Positions 32,513 to 40,953 of a DNA stretch of 64,000 bases are shown piece after piece. Every line of letters starts with the position of its first letter. Within the stretch, counting starts at the first letter, position 1. The DNA is from Mesorhizobium kowhaii (GTDB lineage: Bacteria; Pseudomonadota; Alphaproteobacteria; Rhizobiales; Rhizobiaceae). Position numbers and translations under genes: made by a program. The stretch lies in NCBI RefSeq assembly GCF_003253745.1, contig NZ_MZXV01000013.1:992001-1056000 (forward strand), written 5' to 3'. The notes beneath the pieces were generated by a model, which did not search any database, had not been told where the DNA came from, and saw only the letters and a list, made by a program, of their open reading frames with translations.

Positions 32513-32782
32513 CTATTCCTCGCTCCAGCGCTCGCCATATTCGCGCCACAGCGCCTTCACCTCCAGACCGCCGAGGCGCGGGATCGAGGGATCGCCTGAG
32601 ATGATGGCGACGGCGCTGATATCGTATTGGGGAAAAGCGTGGGCGACGAAGCGGATCGCTTCGCCCAGCGAGCGCACGCGGACGATCGGATCGGCCTGGC
32701 CCTGGCCGGTGCTGCGCACACCGGAAACCGAGGCTGGAGCATGCCGCATCCTGAACACGGATGCCATGGCTGGTCTGTCCAT
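32513..32782 (-). CDS. Hypothetical protein, 89 residues
   Basis: ATG 32782 lies just behind GGGAGAGG; an in-frame TTG at 32797 is less likely. After a variable N-terminus the sequence ADPIVRVRSLGEAIRFVAHA then FPQYDISAVAIISGD has an alternating strand-helix pattern, ending WREYGERWSEE. Not recognised; small rhizobial proteins of this type often occur beside DUF982 genes. Confidence 0.6.
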   Translation of the reverse strand: MDRPAMASVFRMRHAPASVSGVRSTGQGQADPIVRVRSLGEAIRFVAHAFPQYDISAVAIISGDPSIPRLGGLEVKALWREYGERWSEE

Positions 32783-32903
32783 CGTCCTCTCCCACAAAGG
32801 CCGTGACGGGAATCATTCCATGAGCTTCAGCTAACGGTCTCACAGATGCCGGCTAATGGCCAGCCGGCACGAAGAGTCCGATCCTTGGCGTCCGCCGATC
32901 GGG

Positions 32904-32931
32904 TTGTCCGGTGAGGGCAATTGTGCTATTC
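32904..32931 (+). promoter_or_regulatory. Promoter of sRNA module 1
   Basis: -35 TTGTCC and -10 CTATTC with a 16-base spacer (GGTGAGGGCAATTGTG). Closely matches the second module's promoter. Confidence 0.5.
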
Positions 32932-32937
32932 ATTTGG

Positions 32938-32995
32938 CCATGGTGCTGATTTGCGCCAATGACCTCCAGGCCCGCCGCGCAGGCGGGTTTTTTTG
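32938..32995 (+). ncRNA. Candidate small RNA, tandem copy 1
   Basis: About 58 nt: shared core CATGGTGCTGATTTGCGCCAA, a variable link and a terminator CCCGCC GCGCA GGCGGG TTTTTTT. Copy 2 at 33117 has the same order of promoter, core and terminator. A tiny open frame starts at the ATG in the core but reads into the terminator, so an RNA role is preferred. Confidence 0.45.
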
Positions 32996-33081
32996 TTTTC
33001 CTGCACCCCTTCAGCGATGCCGATCACTTCTTCGGCCGTGGTGCCGAAAAGGCGGGATAGGAATTTTTTCTCAGAAAAGCA

Positions 33082-33110
33082 TTGACCAGGTGAGGGCAGC
33101 TATGCTACAT
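33082..33110 (+). promoter_or_regulatory. Promoter of sRNA module 2
   Basis: -35 TTGACC and -10 CTACAT separated by 17 bases (AGGTGAGGGCAGCTATG), near the alphaproteobacterial housekeeping consensus. Confidence 0.6.
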
Positions 33111-33116
33111 ATTTGT

Positions 33117-33165
33117 CCATGGTGCTGATTTGCGCCAACGACCCGCCGCCGAGGCGGGTTTTTTG
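33117..33165 (+). ncRNA. Candidate small RNA, tandem copy 2
   Basis: About 50 nt: core CATGGTGCTGATTTGCGCCAA, then terminator CCCGCC GCCGA GGCGGG TTTTTT. Repeats copy 1, with a stronger promoter and a shorter link. The function may be antisense pairing through the conserved core; targets unknown. Confidence 0.45.
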
Positions 33166-33198
33166 TTTTTGGCTCAATCAGACGTGTTGGCGGGACAG

Positions 33199-33355
33199 CG
33201 CCCCCCCTCTGTCCTGCCGGACATCTCCCCCACGAGGGGGGAGATTGGCTGTCATCCCCGCTTTCGCCAATCGCCTACGCCGCAAGGATGGCGAGGCGTC
33301 GAAGCTGCCAATCTCCCCCCAAGTGGGGGAGATGTCCGGCAGGACAGAGGGGGGC
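33199..33355. repeat. Mesorhizobium-type inverted-repeat element (about 157 bp)
   Basis: Left arm CCCCCCCTCTGTCCTGCCGG followed by ACATCTCCCCC; right arm GGGGGAGATGTCCGGCAGGA then CAGAGGGGGGCG. A long hairpin of the small palindromic class; a relative lies at 55306-55462. It separates the sRNA modules from the prophage remnant. Confidence 0.85.
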
Positions 33356-33412
33356 GTGACGGAACACCATCGTTCGGCCCTGACGACCCATTCGCAACCC
33401 GCGAGAAATCCC

Positions 33413-33895
33413 ATGGTCCGCTACGCCACCATCATCACCGACGATGACGGCCGCGAGGTCGTCAGCGCCATTGGCGAATTCGAGGGTGCCGCGCCGCAGC
33501 CACGTCTGGGCCGTGTCGAGCAGGTCGTACCCGGCGTGCTGATCGGCATGCTGCGCGGCGGTCCGGTCGATGCGGTCGGCGGTTTTGGTTTTGCCCAGGG
33601 ATCGCTGGGTAGCAGCGACAGGGCGATAGGGGCGGCACGGCTGATGAGCCGGTTGCGCCTTGCCGGCCAATCCGATGCGGCGGCTTCCGGCGCGGGGCGC
33701 TCCGAAGCGGCAAGACCGGCCGGCGCAACGGACGCGAAGCTCTCGGCAAAGCCGGCGCGGGCGGCCAGCAAACCGCGCAAGCGCGCCGCCCGATTGAAAT
33801 CCAAGGCGGCGAAATCCGCCCGCTCGAAATCAAGGATGGCGAAACCCAGAACGGCCAAATCCGCAGCGAAACCAGCGGAGGCCGGGCATGGTTGA
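33413..33895 (+). CDS. Prophage-associated protein with Lys/Ala-rich tail
   Basis: 160 residues from ATG 33413. Globular N-terminus [20 protein letters not shown] and a glycine-rich centre, then a highly basic tail ([20 protein letters not shown]) likely to bind DNA. Upstream ATGs in frame belong to the sRNA core and are rejected. Found beside terminase genes in related prophages; function unknown. Confidence 0.55.
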   Translation: MVRYATIITDDDGREVVSAIGEFEGAAPQPRLGRVEQVVPGVLIGMLRGGPVDAVGGFGFAQGSLGSSDRAIGAARLMSRLRLAGQSDAAASGAGRSEAARPAGATDAKLSAKPARAASKPRKRAARLKSKAAKSARSKSRMAKPRTAKSAAKPAEAGHG

Positions 33896-34295
33896 CAAGC
33901 CGCCGGCCAGGCCGGTCCGCCCATCGCGGAAAAGCCGGACGGCGACGCCCGCCGCCAGCGCGGTCGCAGTGCGGAAGTCGCGCCCGAAGCGCGCGAGAAA
34001 GACACTGGGCGATGATTTCCTGGCCGCCGTGCGCGCTGATTTCCGCGCCCATGGCGCCGGCGTCATCGCCGAGGTGCGTGCCGACAAGCCCGACCAGTAT
34101 CTGAAGATCGTGCTTTCGGTGCTGCCCAAGGATCTGCATGTTTCGATCAACCAACTGGACGCGCTGAGCGATGACGAAATCCGCAGCCGCATCCGCGGCC
34201 TCGAAGCCGTCCTCAAGCCGTTCCTTGAAGACCTTGGCGGCGAAGACGGAATATCTGGCGCTGCTGGCGGAGTTGGACCGCAGGCGCCGCACTAA
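33888..34295 (+). CDS. Putative terminase small subunit
   Basis: 135 residues, start overlapping the previous gene by 8 bp. A basic N-terminus ([20 protein letters not shown]) precedes a helical core with [20 protein letters not shown]. The gene overlaps the terminase large subunit at its 3' end, the position and style of a small subunit. Motifs are too weak for certainty. Confidence 0.55.
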   Translation: MVDKPPARPVRPSRKSRTATPAASAVAVRKSRPKRARKTLGDDFLAAVRADFRAHGAGVIAEVRADKPDQYLKIVLSVLPKDLHVSINQLDALSDDEIRSRIRGLEAVLKPFLEDLGGEDGISGAAGGVGPQAPH

Positions 34296-34929
34296 CCAGC
34301 TCGCCGCCTACCGGCCCTATACCAGGCAAGCCGAATTCCATGCCGCGGGCGCGCAAAACCGCGAACGGCTGTTCATGGCCGGCAACCAGCTCGGCAAGAC
34401 CAGGGCCGGCGGTGCCGAATGGGCGATGCACCTGACCGGCCGCTATCCCTCGTGGTGGCAAGGCAAGGTCTTTGACAGCGCGGTTCGGCTGTGGGCGGCA
34501 GGCGTCACCGGCGAAGGCACGCGCGACAACCCGCAGCGCGTGCTGGTCGGCCCGCCGCAGCAGCAGGCGGCCTGGGGCACCGGCATGATCCCCGCCGACG
34601 CTATTCGGCAGACCACCATGGGACGCGGCGCACCGGGTGCGCTCGACAGCGTCGTGGTGCGCTGGGGCGGCGGCGGCGACGTGCAGGCCGATGAATCGGT
34701 GCTGTCGTTCAAGAGTTTCGAGAAGGGCCGCGAGAAATGGCAGGGCGAGACGCTGCACGGCGTCTGGTTCGACGAGGAACCGCCGCTCGACATCTATTCC
34801 GAAGGCCTGACCCGCACCAATGCGACAGGCGGCATCACCATCGTCACCTTCACGCCGCTGCTCGGCATGTCGGATGTGGTGCTGTTGTTCTTGTCGGCGG
34901 AGGAAGTGGGAGGAATGGGGAAGGGGTGA
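34171..34929 (+). pseudogene. terL: Terminase large subunit, N-terminal ATPase half (truncated)
   Basis: Walker A AGNQLGKTRAGG, Walker B GVWFDEEPP and coupling motif TFTPLLGMSDVVL are intact. After SAEEVGG the sequence turns into MGKG and a stop, where the normal protein continues into the nuclease domain. The missing part resumes at 35160 in a new frame as TRHVTFMTIDDAEHYTPQER. The 240-bp palindromic element between them is therefore an insertion. The true start may be TTG 34234. An ATPase fragment alone should be inactive in packaging. Confidence 0.85.
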
Positions 34930-35160
34930 CGCCTCAGGACTTGGGTTCCTCGCCCCCGTGAAGCGGGGGAGAGGTGGCCGCGAAACGGCCGGAGAGGGGG
35001 CTTTCGTAGGGCGCCGGCCTGACAAGGTGAGGTTCGCTTGTCTGGCACCGTCGCGGCTTTGCCGCGCCACCTTGCCGGGGCGAGCCACGGGTCTCGCCCG
35101 TCCTTCGGACCCCCCACCTCAGTGGGGGCGAGGAACCCAGGTCTTGCGAGGGCAAACCCT
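34920..35160. repeat. Palindromic element inserted in the terminase gene (about 240 bp)
   Basis: Outer arms GACTTGGGTTCCTCGCCCCC (34938-34957) and GGGGGCGAGGAACCCAGGTC (35124-35143), one mismatch, with further inner inverted segments. It separates the two halves of terL. Another member of the GC-rich hairpin class found at 33199 and 55306, but with a different sequence. Confidence 0.85.
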
Positions 35161-36281
35161 TGACCCGTCACGTCACCTTCATGACCATCGACGATGCCGA
35201 GCACTACACCCCCCAGGAGCGCGCCGCGATCGTTGCCGCCTATCCGGCGCATGAGCGCGAGGCCCGTGCGCGCGGCATTCCGGTGCTGGGGTCCGGCCGC
35301 ATCTTTCCGGTGGCGGAGGAACTGATTGCCTGCGAGCCGTTCCGGCTGCCGCGCTACTGGCCGCGCATCGGTGCGCTGGATTTCGGCTGGGACCATCCGT
35401 CGGCCGCGGTCGAACTCGCCTGGGATACCGAGGCCGACGTCGTCTATGTCGCAAAGGCCTGCCGCGCGTCGCAGCAGACGCCGGCGATGCAGACGCTGAC
35501 CCTGAAACCGTGGGGCGAATGGCTGCCCTGGGCGTGGCCGCGCGACGGCCGCCGCGAGACGCTGGAAGGGGCGGGCGTGGCGCTCGCCCGGCAATATTCG
35601 GCGCACGGGCTGAACATGCTGACCCGCCATGCGCAATTCCCCGACGGTTCGGTTTCGGTCGAGGCCGGGCTGATGGAGATGCTGGACCGCATGCAATCCG
35701 GCCGCTTCAAGGTTTTCTCGACGCTTGCCCCCTGGTTCGAGGAGTTCCGGCTCTACCGCCGCTTCTACTGGGACGCGGTGCTCGGCGCCGAGCTGCCCGA
35801 CGGCGTCGACCATGCTGTGTTCGATTTCGCCGTGAACAGCGGGCCTGGCCGGGCGGCGAAAACCCTGCAGGCGGCCCTGGGCGTTGCCCAGGATGGCCGG
35901 ATCGGGCCGGCGACCCTCGCGGCGGCCAGGGCAAAGCCGGCCGATGTCACCATCGATGCGCTCTGCGATGCGCGGCTGGCGTTTCTCAAACGGCTGCCGA
36001 CATGGGCAACATTCGGGCGCGGCTGGTCCGATCGTGTCAAATCGGTGCGGGTTCAAGCCTTGCTGATGTCGGCGCAACCAGCGGCGCCGGTGGCCGCGCC
36101 GGCGCCTGTGCCGGCTGCGCCATCGCCCGGCGTCGAAAAGCCGGCTGGCGGGGTGCCGGCGGCCCAGCCTGTGCCGCCGGTCGGCAAGACTGCCGCCGCG
36201 GCCGGCATCCTCGTCCTCATCGCTGGAGCGCTCGCGGCCTTCCGGCATCACGTCAGCGATCTTTTCGGGAGCCTCTTCTGA
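35160..36281 (+). pseudogene. Chimera: terminase nuclease domain fused to endolysin C-terminus
   Basis: 373 codons. Residues 1-200 are the 3' part of the terminase (GALDFGWDHPSAAVELAWDT, ..., MLDRMQSGRFKVFSTLAPWF, EEFRLYRR). Then, with no gap, comes the C-terminal part of a GH108-type muramidase (YWDAVLGAELPDGVDHAVFD, FAVNSGPGRAAKTLQAALGV, then a peptidoglycan-binding-like GRIGPATLAAARA), a Pro/Ala linker and a C-terminal transmembrane helix. The endolysin's N-terminal catalytic Glu region is absent. An internal deletion is the simplest cause. It may start at ATG 35181; translation is unlikely to give an active enzyme. Confidence 0.85.
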
Positions 36282-36502
36282 TGAAATGGGTCAACACCAA
36301 CGCGCTGCACAATCTCCTCAACACGCTGATCGCGATCATCTGCGGCGGCGCCCTGGTCGGCTTCGACTGGACGATGTTCGGCGTCACCGATCGCACCGCG
36401 CTGCAGATCAGCGGGGCCATCGCCCTTGCCAAGATCATCGTCAACGCGGTGCGTGACGGTCCGCGCGGCATGGTCGCGCCGCCGCCGGCCGAGGAGAAAT
36501 GA
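36281..36502 (+). CDS. Small phage membrane protein (holin-like)
   Basis: 73 residues; its ATG overlaps the previous stop (TGATG). MKWVNTNALHNLLNTLIAII then CGGALVGFDWTMFGVTDRTA: one or two transmembrane segments and a short basic/proline tail (RDGPRGMVAPPPAEEK). Position behind endolysin suggests a holin or antiholin. Confidence 0.7.
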   Translation: MKWVNTNALHNLLNTLIAIICGGALVGFDWTMFGVTDRTALQISGAIALAKIIVNAVRDGPRGMVAPPPAEEK

Positions 36503-36503
36503 G

Positions 36504-36731
36504 ATGGGAGCGCTCGCCCTGCTTGGCCAGTTCTGGCCGTATCTGCTTGCAACGGGTGCCGCGCTCGCCGGTCTGTGGACGGCCTATGCCAAGGGCAAGG
36601 CTGGCCAGAAGGCAAGGCAGGAAGCCGTCGACGCCGCGGCGCGCAGCGAAGCCCGGAAGATCGACGACGCTGTCGCCGGCCGGGCGCCTGATAAAAACAG
36701 GGGGAGGCTGGCCAAATGGTCAAGATCATAG
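36504..36731 (+). CDS. Putative i-spanin (Rz-like) or phage membrane protein
   Basis: 75 residues. One N-terminal membrane helix (LALLGQFWPYLLATGAALAG) and a charged helical periplasmic part (KARQEAVDAAARSEARKIDD), the layout of a short Rz. The next gene (lipoprotein) starts inside its 3' end in another frame, the classic nested Rz/Rz1 arrangement. Confidence 0.7.
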   Translation: MGALALLGQFWPYLLATGAALAGLWTAYAKGKAGQKARQEAVDAAARSEARKIDDAVAGRAPDKNRGRLAKWSRS

Positions 36732-36901
36732 CGCTTTCGCTGATGCTGGCTGGCTGCACCGCCGCCGGCGGGCCGTACTGCGCGGTCGAACATCCCATCC
36801 GGCCGACAAAGGCAGAGGTGGCGACCCTTTCCGACGCGTCGGTGGCGGCGATCCTGGCGCACAATGAAAAGGGCCAGACGATTTGTGGATGGAGGCCGTG
36901 A
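36716..36901 (+). CDS. Rz1-like outer-membrane spanin lipoprotein
   Basis: 61 residues with lipoprotein signal MVKIIALSLMLAGC (lipobox LAGC) and YCAVEHPIRPTKAEVATLSD then ILAHNEKGQTICGWRP, the conserved ending of alphaproteobacterial Rz1-like proteins. Starts inside the preceding gene and overlaps the next start (TGATG). With the preceding protein it would fuse the inner and outer membranes at lysis. Confidence 0.8.
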   Translation: MVKIIALSLMLAGCTAAGGPYCAVEHPIRPTKAEVATLSDASVAAILAHNEKGQTICGWRP

Positions 36902-37224
36902 TGCACGACCTTTTCGACCTGCTCGGCATCAAGGGACCGGTCGTCGCCGCCGGCCTTGCCGGCGGCGTCCTGCGGGCGCTGTCGCGGCATCGCTACAAGC
37001 TGCGCGAAATGGTGGCCTCGCCGATCTGCGGCGCGCTAGCCGCGGCCTACCTGACGCTGCCGGTGGTGTCCTACGCCAGGATCACCGGCCTGCCGATGCC
37101 GGATCCGGCCGACGACACCACCACGCTGGCCGCTGCCTTCCTGATCGGCGTCTCGGCGATGTGGATCTCGGATATCCTGTTCGAATTTGTGGTGCGCAGG
37201 TTCAAGCCGTCGCCGGAAGAGTGA
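36901..37224 (+). CDS. Phage holin-like membrane protein
   Basis: 107 residues, translationally coupled to the spanin gene. Hydrophobic segments at GPVVAAGLAGGVLRALSR, PICGALAAAYLTLPVVSY and LAAAFLIGVSAMWISDILFE, with a basic C-terminus (RRFKPSPEE). The topology fits a class I holin. Last intact gene of the remnant; a terminator hairpin follows. Confidence 0.7.
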   Translation: MHDLFDLLGIKGPVVAAGLAGGVLRALSRHRYKLREMVASPICGALAAAYLTLPVVSYARITGLPMPDPADDTTTLAAAFLIGVSAMWISDILFEFVVRRFKPSPEE

Positions 37225-37579
37225 ACCCTGCCAGCCGCAACCATCCTCTCCGCCGCTCGTTGACGTTGGTCTGGGTTGATCCCTGGCAGCACCCCAGAAC
37301 ATGCCCGCTGCCTATGGTGGCGGGCTTGTGTTTGTCGGTTTCGTGCCAATATTCGTGCCAAGGAACTGTCGTAATCGTACAGTTTACACGCCAAGTAAAT
37401 TGTGCAGCTCAGCTCAAAAGAGGATATTGCTTGTCTGATATGTCATAGTTAATAGACGGCACCTTGTTTAAGTGCTTGCATAAAATTGTCATCGGCTATT
37501 GCGCGGGCGCTGGTGCTTGAGAGCGCATAACATTCTCCCGCCCCAGCGGGAGCTATGCAGTGACAGTCAGCCAGCCCAT
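37225..37579. other. Intergenic region at the right end of the prophage remnant
   Basis: Contains a terminator at 37303 and an AT-richer stretch with TGCCAATATTCGTGCCAA, reminiscent of phage/integrase junction sequences. No gene and no att repeat could be paired with the left side by eye. Confidence 0.5.
37303..37333 (+). terminator. Terminator after the lysis cassette
   Basis: GCCCGCTGCC TAT GGTGGCGGGC followed by TTGTGTTT. Same stem as the terminators at 25860 and 26015. Confidence 0.7.
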
Positions 37580-37819
37580 ATGTTTTCCGGAATCCCCATC
37601 GAGAGAAGTGATGGCACTATCTCGACTCTTTGTACACTTCCCCAGATGGCCGACGCTTTGGCAGACGACTGGCCATCCGATGGCCCAATGTTTTTAGCAG
37701 CACTTGCTGCCCTGGTTGGGGAAAGGGTGGGATGTTGCAGCACAAGGGACGTCCACCGAGCCTTCACTGCCGCGGCGGTTGAAGCCGATTGTCTTCCCGA
37801 CAGCTACATGAGGAAGTGA
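37580..37819 (+). CDS. DUF982 family protein
   Basis: 79 residues from ATG 37580: MFSGIPIERSDGTISTLCTL, ADDWPSDGPMFLAALAALVG and a C-terminal HRAFTAAAVEADCLPDSY, the DUF982 pattern. No good ribosome site. Seven bases before the gene at 37827, so likely an operon with it. Confidence 0.7.
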   Translation: MFSGIPIERSDGTISTLCTLPQMADALADDWPSDGPMFLAALAALVGERVGCCSTRDVHRAFTAAAVEADCLPDSYMRK

Positions 37820-37826
37820 GCGCGAA

Positions 37827-38300
37827 ATGCCTCTCACCCTGCGGACGACACTTTGCGAAACGAGAGATGCGTTGCACGTGCTGCGAAGGGCTCTGTTTGT
37901 CCGCGGGCATATCGAAGCCATGGAGGAGATCGATTCCCTCATAGGCGTCGCGGAAGACAAGGCAGTCCACGCGATCGGCGACATTGACCGGGCCGCGTTT
38001 CGAAAACCCATTCTCGTGGTGGTGGCGAACCCCGCGATGCCCGAAGCTATCGTTTTCCCCGTCGCCCTGACTACAAAGCTTGGCGAGCTTCGCGAACAAG
38101 GCATGGGCCTCAGCGTATATTGCGGCAATCCGCGCTGTGGTCATTTGCGTTCGCTTGATCTCGATGCCCTGATCGAAATCTACGGTACCCACTATGATTT
38201 CGTCACCGAAAGGCGGCTAGCGTCGAAGCTGGTATGCAAACGGTGCCAAAATGTCGGGGGGAGGCTGGTCGTGGTCTCCGACAAAAGGCCCCGGTATTGA
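37827..38300 (+). CDS. Two-module protein: small helical domain plus zinc ribbon
   Basis: 157 residues. Residues 1-57 (MPLTLRTTLCETRDALHVLR, RGHIEAMEEIDSLIGVAEDK) match the whole 57-residue protein at 45400-45573. Residues 92-157 (VYCGNPRCGHLRSLDLDALI, LVCKRCQNVGGR) match the zinc-ribbon protein at 23172. So it looks like a fusion of two families that exist alone elsewhere in the window. Function unknown. Confidence 0.7.
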   Translation: MPLTLRTTLCETRDALHVLRRALFVRGHIEAMEEIDSLIGVAEDKAVHAIGDIDRAAFRKPILVVVANPAMPEAIVFPVALTTKLGELREQGMGLSVYCGNPRCGHLRSLDLDALIEIYGTHYDFVTERRLASKLVCKRCQNVGGRLVVVSDKRPRY

Positions 38301-38327
38301 AGTCCTGGTCGCCGGCAGACGCAGAAT

Positions 38328-38357
38328 AGCCCGCTCCGGTTCGCCGGGCGGACTATT
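38328..38357. terminator. Terminator between convergent genes
   Basis: AGCCCGCTCCGG TTCG CCGGGCGGACT followed by ATTTTA. An imperfect stem between the 37827 gene and the reverse-strand gene ending at 38375. Confidence 0.6.
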
Positions 38358-38374
38358 TTACGTTTCCGGCGCGA

Positions 38375-39082
38375 TCAAGCCAGGATGTTGACGGCGCGTG
38401 CCGCGACCAGCGCGATGGTCAGCAGCGAGATCATGGCCTCGGCCATCATCAGCAGCTTGGCGCGTTGGCTGAGTGGCAGCGTGTCGGTCGGAGAGAAAGC
38501 TGTCGCATTGGTGAAGGCGAGGAAGAAATAGTCGACGAAGCCGGGCAGCCAATTCTTGAGTTCACGGTCGTTCAGCGTCATTTGCGCGAACAGGAAATCG
38601 GCCTTCGCGAGCTTGACGAGGCCGCAGGTCGGCGGCCCGCCCCGGTCGGTGCTCCAAAACCACAGGGCGAAGACGATGACGTTGGTCACCCAGATGTTGA
38701 GCGCGTCGATCAACAGCGTCGTGCCGCTGTTGCCGGCATGGCCCTCCAGCAAGGCGCGCACCAGCAAGACCAGAGAGCCGCAATTCATGACGCTGATGAT
38801 GGCGGTCATAGTCAGGGCCGTTCTGCGGATCATGACGCGAAACTGACCGATCGCATGCCATTCGTGATCCTCGACCGCCTTTCTGGTGGCGGCCTGTGTC
38901 CAGGCCGTGGCCACCGACAGGGGCAGCAGCAGGGCGGCCTCCAGTCCCGGCGCCAGCCAGCGCGGCCCGAATGAGAGGTTGTTGATGACCAGCAGCTGCA
39001 GGCAGATGATGACGAGGACGGCCGCACGCGCCATCCAGAAGTCGAGCGCACGGTAGTGGATGACGGCATGCTGGTGGCGCAT
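38375..39082 (-). CDS. Integral membrane protein, possibly channel-like
   Basis: 235 residues with about five hydrophobic segments (LVIICLQLLVINNLSFGP, ALLLPLSVATAW, ISVMNCGSLVLLVRALLEG, IWVTNVIVFALWFW). Near the end VDYFFLAFTNATAFSPTDTL precedes a last helix (EAMISLLTIALVAARAVNIL). A pore-like loop followed by a helix recalls two-TM potassium-channel segments, but TVGYG is absent. Could belong to DUF1345-like membrane proteins. Function unknown. Confidence 0.7.
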   Translation of the reverse strand: MRHQHAVIHYRALDFWMARAAVLVIICLQLLVINNLSFGPRWLAPGLEAALLLPLSVATAWTQAATRKAVEDHEWHAIGQFRVMIRRTALTMTAIISVMNCGSLVLLVRALLEGHAGNSGTTLLIDALNIWVTNVIVFALWFWSTDRGGPPTCGLVKLAKADFLFAQMTLNDRELKNWLPGFVDYFFLAFTNATAFSPTDTLPLSQRAKLLMMAEAMISLLTIALVAARAVNILA

Positions 39083-39254
39083 TGGGACCCGGATTTTCAG
39101 ACAGGGTCAGACGTGCAGCGCTGCCCTGCCTGGAGAGAGGAGCGCCGACACTCCTGCTCGATCTTGGTGCTGCAATGGCACACAGCTATACTTTTTCGTA
39201 AGCTTCGATGTTTGGGGCTGTTCGTCAAACCGGACTATGTGATTTAAGCGCCGC

Positions 39255-40820
39255 ATGGCGGGGATAGATGGATCCATGGATCACTGGGTGCCGGCGGGAT
39301 TGCCTGCCGCCGGCGTCGATTCCCCATCGGGTTTGTCCAGTCTGATCCGTCGTCCCTGGTATTTGCTGGCGATTTTGTGCCTGACGCAGATATTCTGCTG
39401 GACGGTGGCGCCGGCGCTTGTCAACGTCTCACCGCCCAACGATGTCGTAGAAGGCTTCATGTGGGGACGCGAATGGGTGCTGTTGACCTACAAGCATCCA
39501 CAACTTCCCGCATGGCTGCTCGAGACCAGCCATCTTCTGACCGGATCGTTCCGCTGGCCGCAATATTTCGTGGCCCAGCTGACGATCTCGGCGACTTTCG
39601 TCCTGGTCTATCTGCTGGCCCGCGACATGCTCGGGCGAACCCGCGCGCTGGCCGCCGTGCTTTTGATGCCGTCGCTCTATTTCTTCGGCTGGCCGACCCC
39701 GCAGTTCAATCATGACTACGCGCAGATGCCCTTCTGGGCCGCTATCTGCTGGCTGCTGTGGCGTGCGGGCCGTGGCGGTGGGCCGGTCTGGTGGCTGGCG
39801 CTCGGAATGGTGTCTGGCGTCGGGCTCTACGCCAAGTTTTCCACCGGCCTGCTGTTGCTGTTTGGCGCCATCTGGCTGCTGTCCGACACGCGGGCACGCA
39901 GCCGGCTCGCCACGCCTTGGCCATGGCTTGGGCTTGCGGTTTTCGTCGCTGTCGCTGCGCCGCTGGCCATCGAGCTCTACCGCGTCGATTTCCTGCCGCT
40001 GACCTATGCCGCCTGGCGCGATCAGTGGGTGCAGGCCCATCGCTCCCGCTTTTATTATATCGGCGTCCAGATGGCCGGGCTCTGCGGCTTTCTTCTGGTG
40101 CTGGCGATATCAGGGCTGCTGCGGCGCTCGCCCCCGCCGCAAGAGCCCGTCGGGCGCGGTACGCTGGTCTATCTCTTGTGGATGGGGCTTGGCCCGGCGA
40201 TCCTCGTCATGGTGGCGTCCCTGTTCGCCGGCGCAGGCGAGGCCTGGGGCGCGCCGATGTACAATCTCGCTGGCGTTGTGGCGCTCGCCTTGCTGGGCCA
40301 CCGCCTTGGCACCGTCGAGATGCGAAAGCTGGCGATCGGCGCGCTCATCTGCATTATTGGCATCTCCGGTGCCTATGCGGGCATCCGCTGGACGAAATGC
40401 AATCTGCGCGGGCGCATGGACGCCGTCTGTTGGCCGGCGCAGAAGATCTCGGATGAGGCCGAGGCCGTCTGGCACGCGGCGACGCCCGATCGGCTCGACA
40501 TCGTCGGCGGCCATGCCCTTATTGCGCCGCTGGCGGGCCTCAATGCCTATGACAAGCCGTCGATCTTCACCGACCTGAACATGCAGTACGCCCCCTGGAT
40601 CACCAAGGAGCGGCTGCGTGACCACGGCATACTCCTGGTCTGGCCTGGACGCGACGTGCCACCTTATCTGCAGGCGTGGCTGGGCAACATCCCGGTCAAA
40701 ACCGTTCTTTTCGACTGGTCGCTCAAGGCGCCGCCGGTGGCGGTCAGCTTTGCCGCCGTTCCGCCTAGTGCGCCGCAGTTGCCGAGTGTGATCGACAGCC
40801 TCGCCCAACCTGGCAACTGA
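39255..40820 (+). CDS. GT-C glycosyltransferase (PMT/ArnT-like family 39)
   Basis: 521 residues, many transmembrane helices. Early periplasmic loop [15 protein letters not shown] then [19 protein letters not shown] carries the acidic residue and 'hP.l' motif of GT39/GT83 dolichyl- or undecaprenyl-phosphate-sugar transferases; later [17 protein letters not shown] faces the periplasm. It should transfer a lipid-linked sugar to a lipid or protein acceptor at the inner membrane; acceptor unknown. ATG 39276 is an alternative start. Confidence 0.85.
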   Translation: MAGIDGSMDHWVPAGLPAAGVDSPSGLSSLIRRPWYLLAILCLTQIFCWTVAPALVNVSPPNDVVEGFMWGREWVLLTYKHPQLPAWLLETSHLLTGSFRWPQYFVAQLTISATFVLVYLLARDMLGRTRALAAVLLMPSLYFFGWPTPQFNHDYAQMPFWAAICWLLWRAGRGGGPVWWLALGMVSGVGLYAKFSTGLLLLFGAIWLLSDTRARSRLATPWPWLGLAVFVAVAAPLAIELYRVDFLPLTYAAWRDQWVQAHRSRFYYIGVQMAGLCGFLLVLAISGLLRRSPPPQEPVGRGTLVYLLWMGLGPAILVMVASLFAGAGEAWGAPMYNLAGVVALALLGHRLGTVEMRKLAIGALICIIGISGAYAGIRWTKCNLRGRMDAVCWPAQKISDEAEAVWHAATPDRLDIVGGHALIAPLAGLNAYDKPSIFTDLNMQYAPWITKERLRDHGILLVWPGRDVPPYLQAWLGNIPVKTVLFDWSLKAPPVAVSFAAVPPSAPQLPSVIDSLAQPGN

Positions 40821-40879
40821 AGCAGGTCGGCCGGTCCGCTGGACGAAGCAAGAGACAATGCCCATTTATGGGGAGATCC

Positions 40880-40937
40880 AACTTGCTTTTGCTCAATTCC
40901 AGACGGAGAGTCGCTACGCACTTTTCCCGGAATTGCT
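40880..40937. repeat. RIME-like palindromic repeat
   Basis: TTGCTTTTGCTCAATTCC and CCCGGAATTGCTTTT flank GACGGAGAGTCGCTACGCAC. The arms and centre resemble the common rhizobial repeat with 'CAATTCC...GGAATTG'. It lies directly before the msrA ribosome site. Confidence 0.65.
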
Positions 40938-40953
40938 TTTGAGGAGACGTGAT

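Larger units (their letters stand above)
33413..37224 (+). mobile_element. Decayed prophage: terminase plus lysis genes
   Basis: From left to right: two small phage-type genes, a terminase large subunit split by a palindromic element, its 3' half fused to an endolysin C-terminus, and four small lysis genes (holin-like and spanin-like). All head and tail genes are missing. The junction inside 35160-36281 shows that an internal deletion joined packaging and lysis regions. Confidence 0.75.

Noticed and set aside
33113..33412. Extension of the 33413 gene to the upstream ATG
   Set aside because: It would translate the sRNA terminator and the palindromic element; the ATG at 33413 begins the protein-like part.
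34794..36251. Reverse-strand frame of 485 codons
   Set aside because: Antisense to the terminase-endolysin chimera, low-complexity Arg/Gly-rich.
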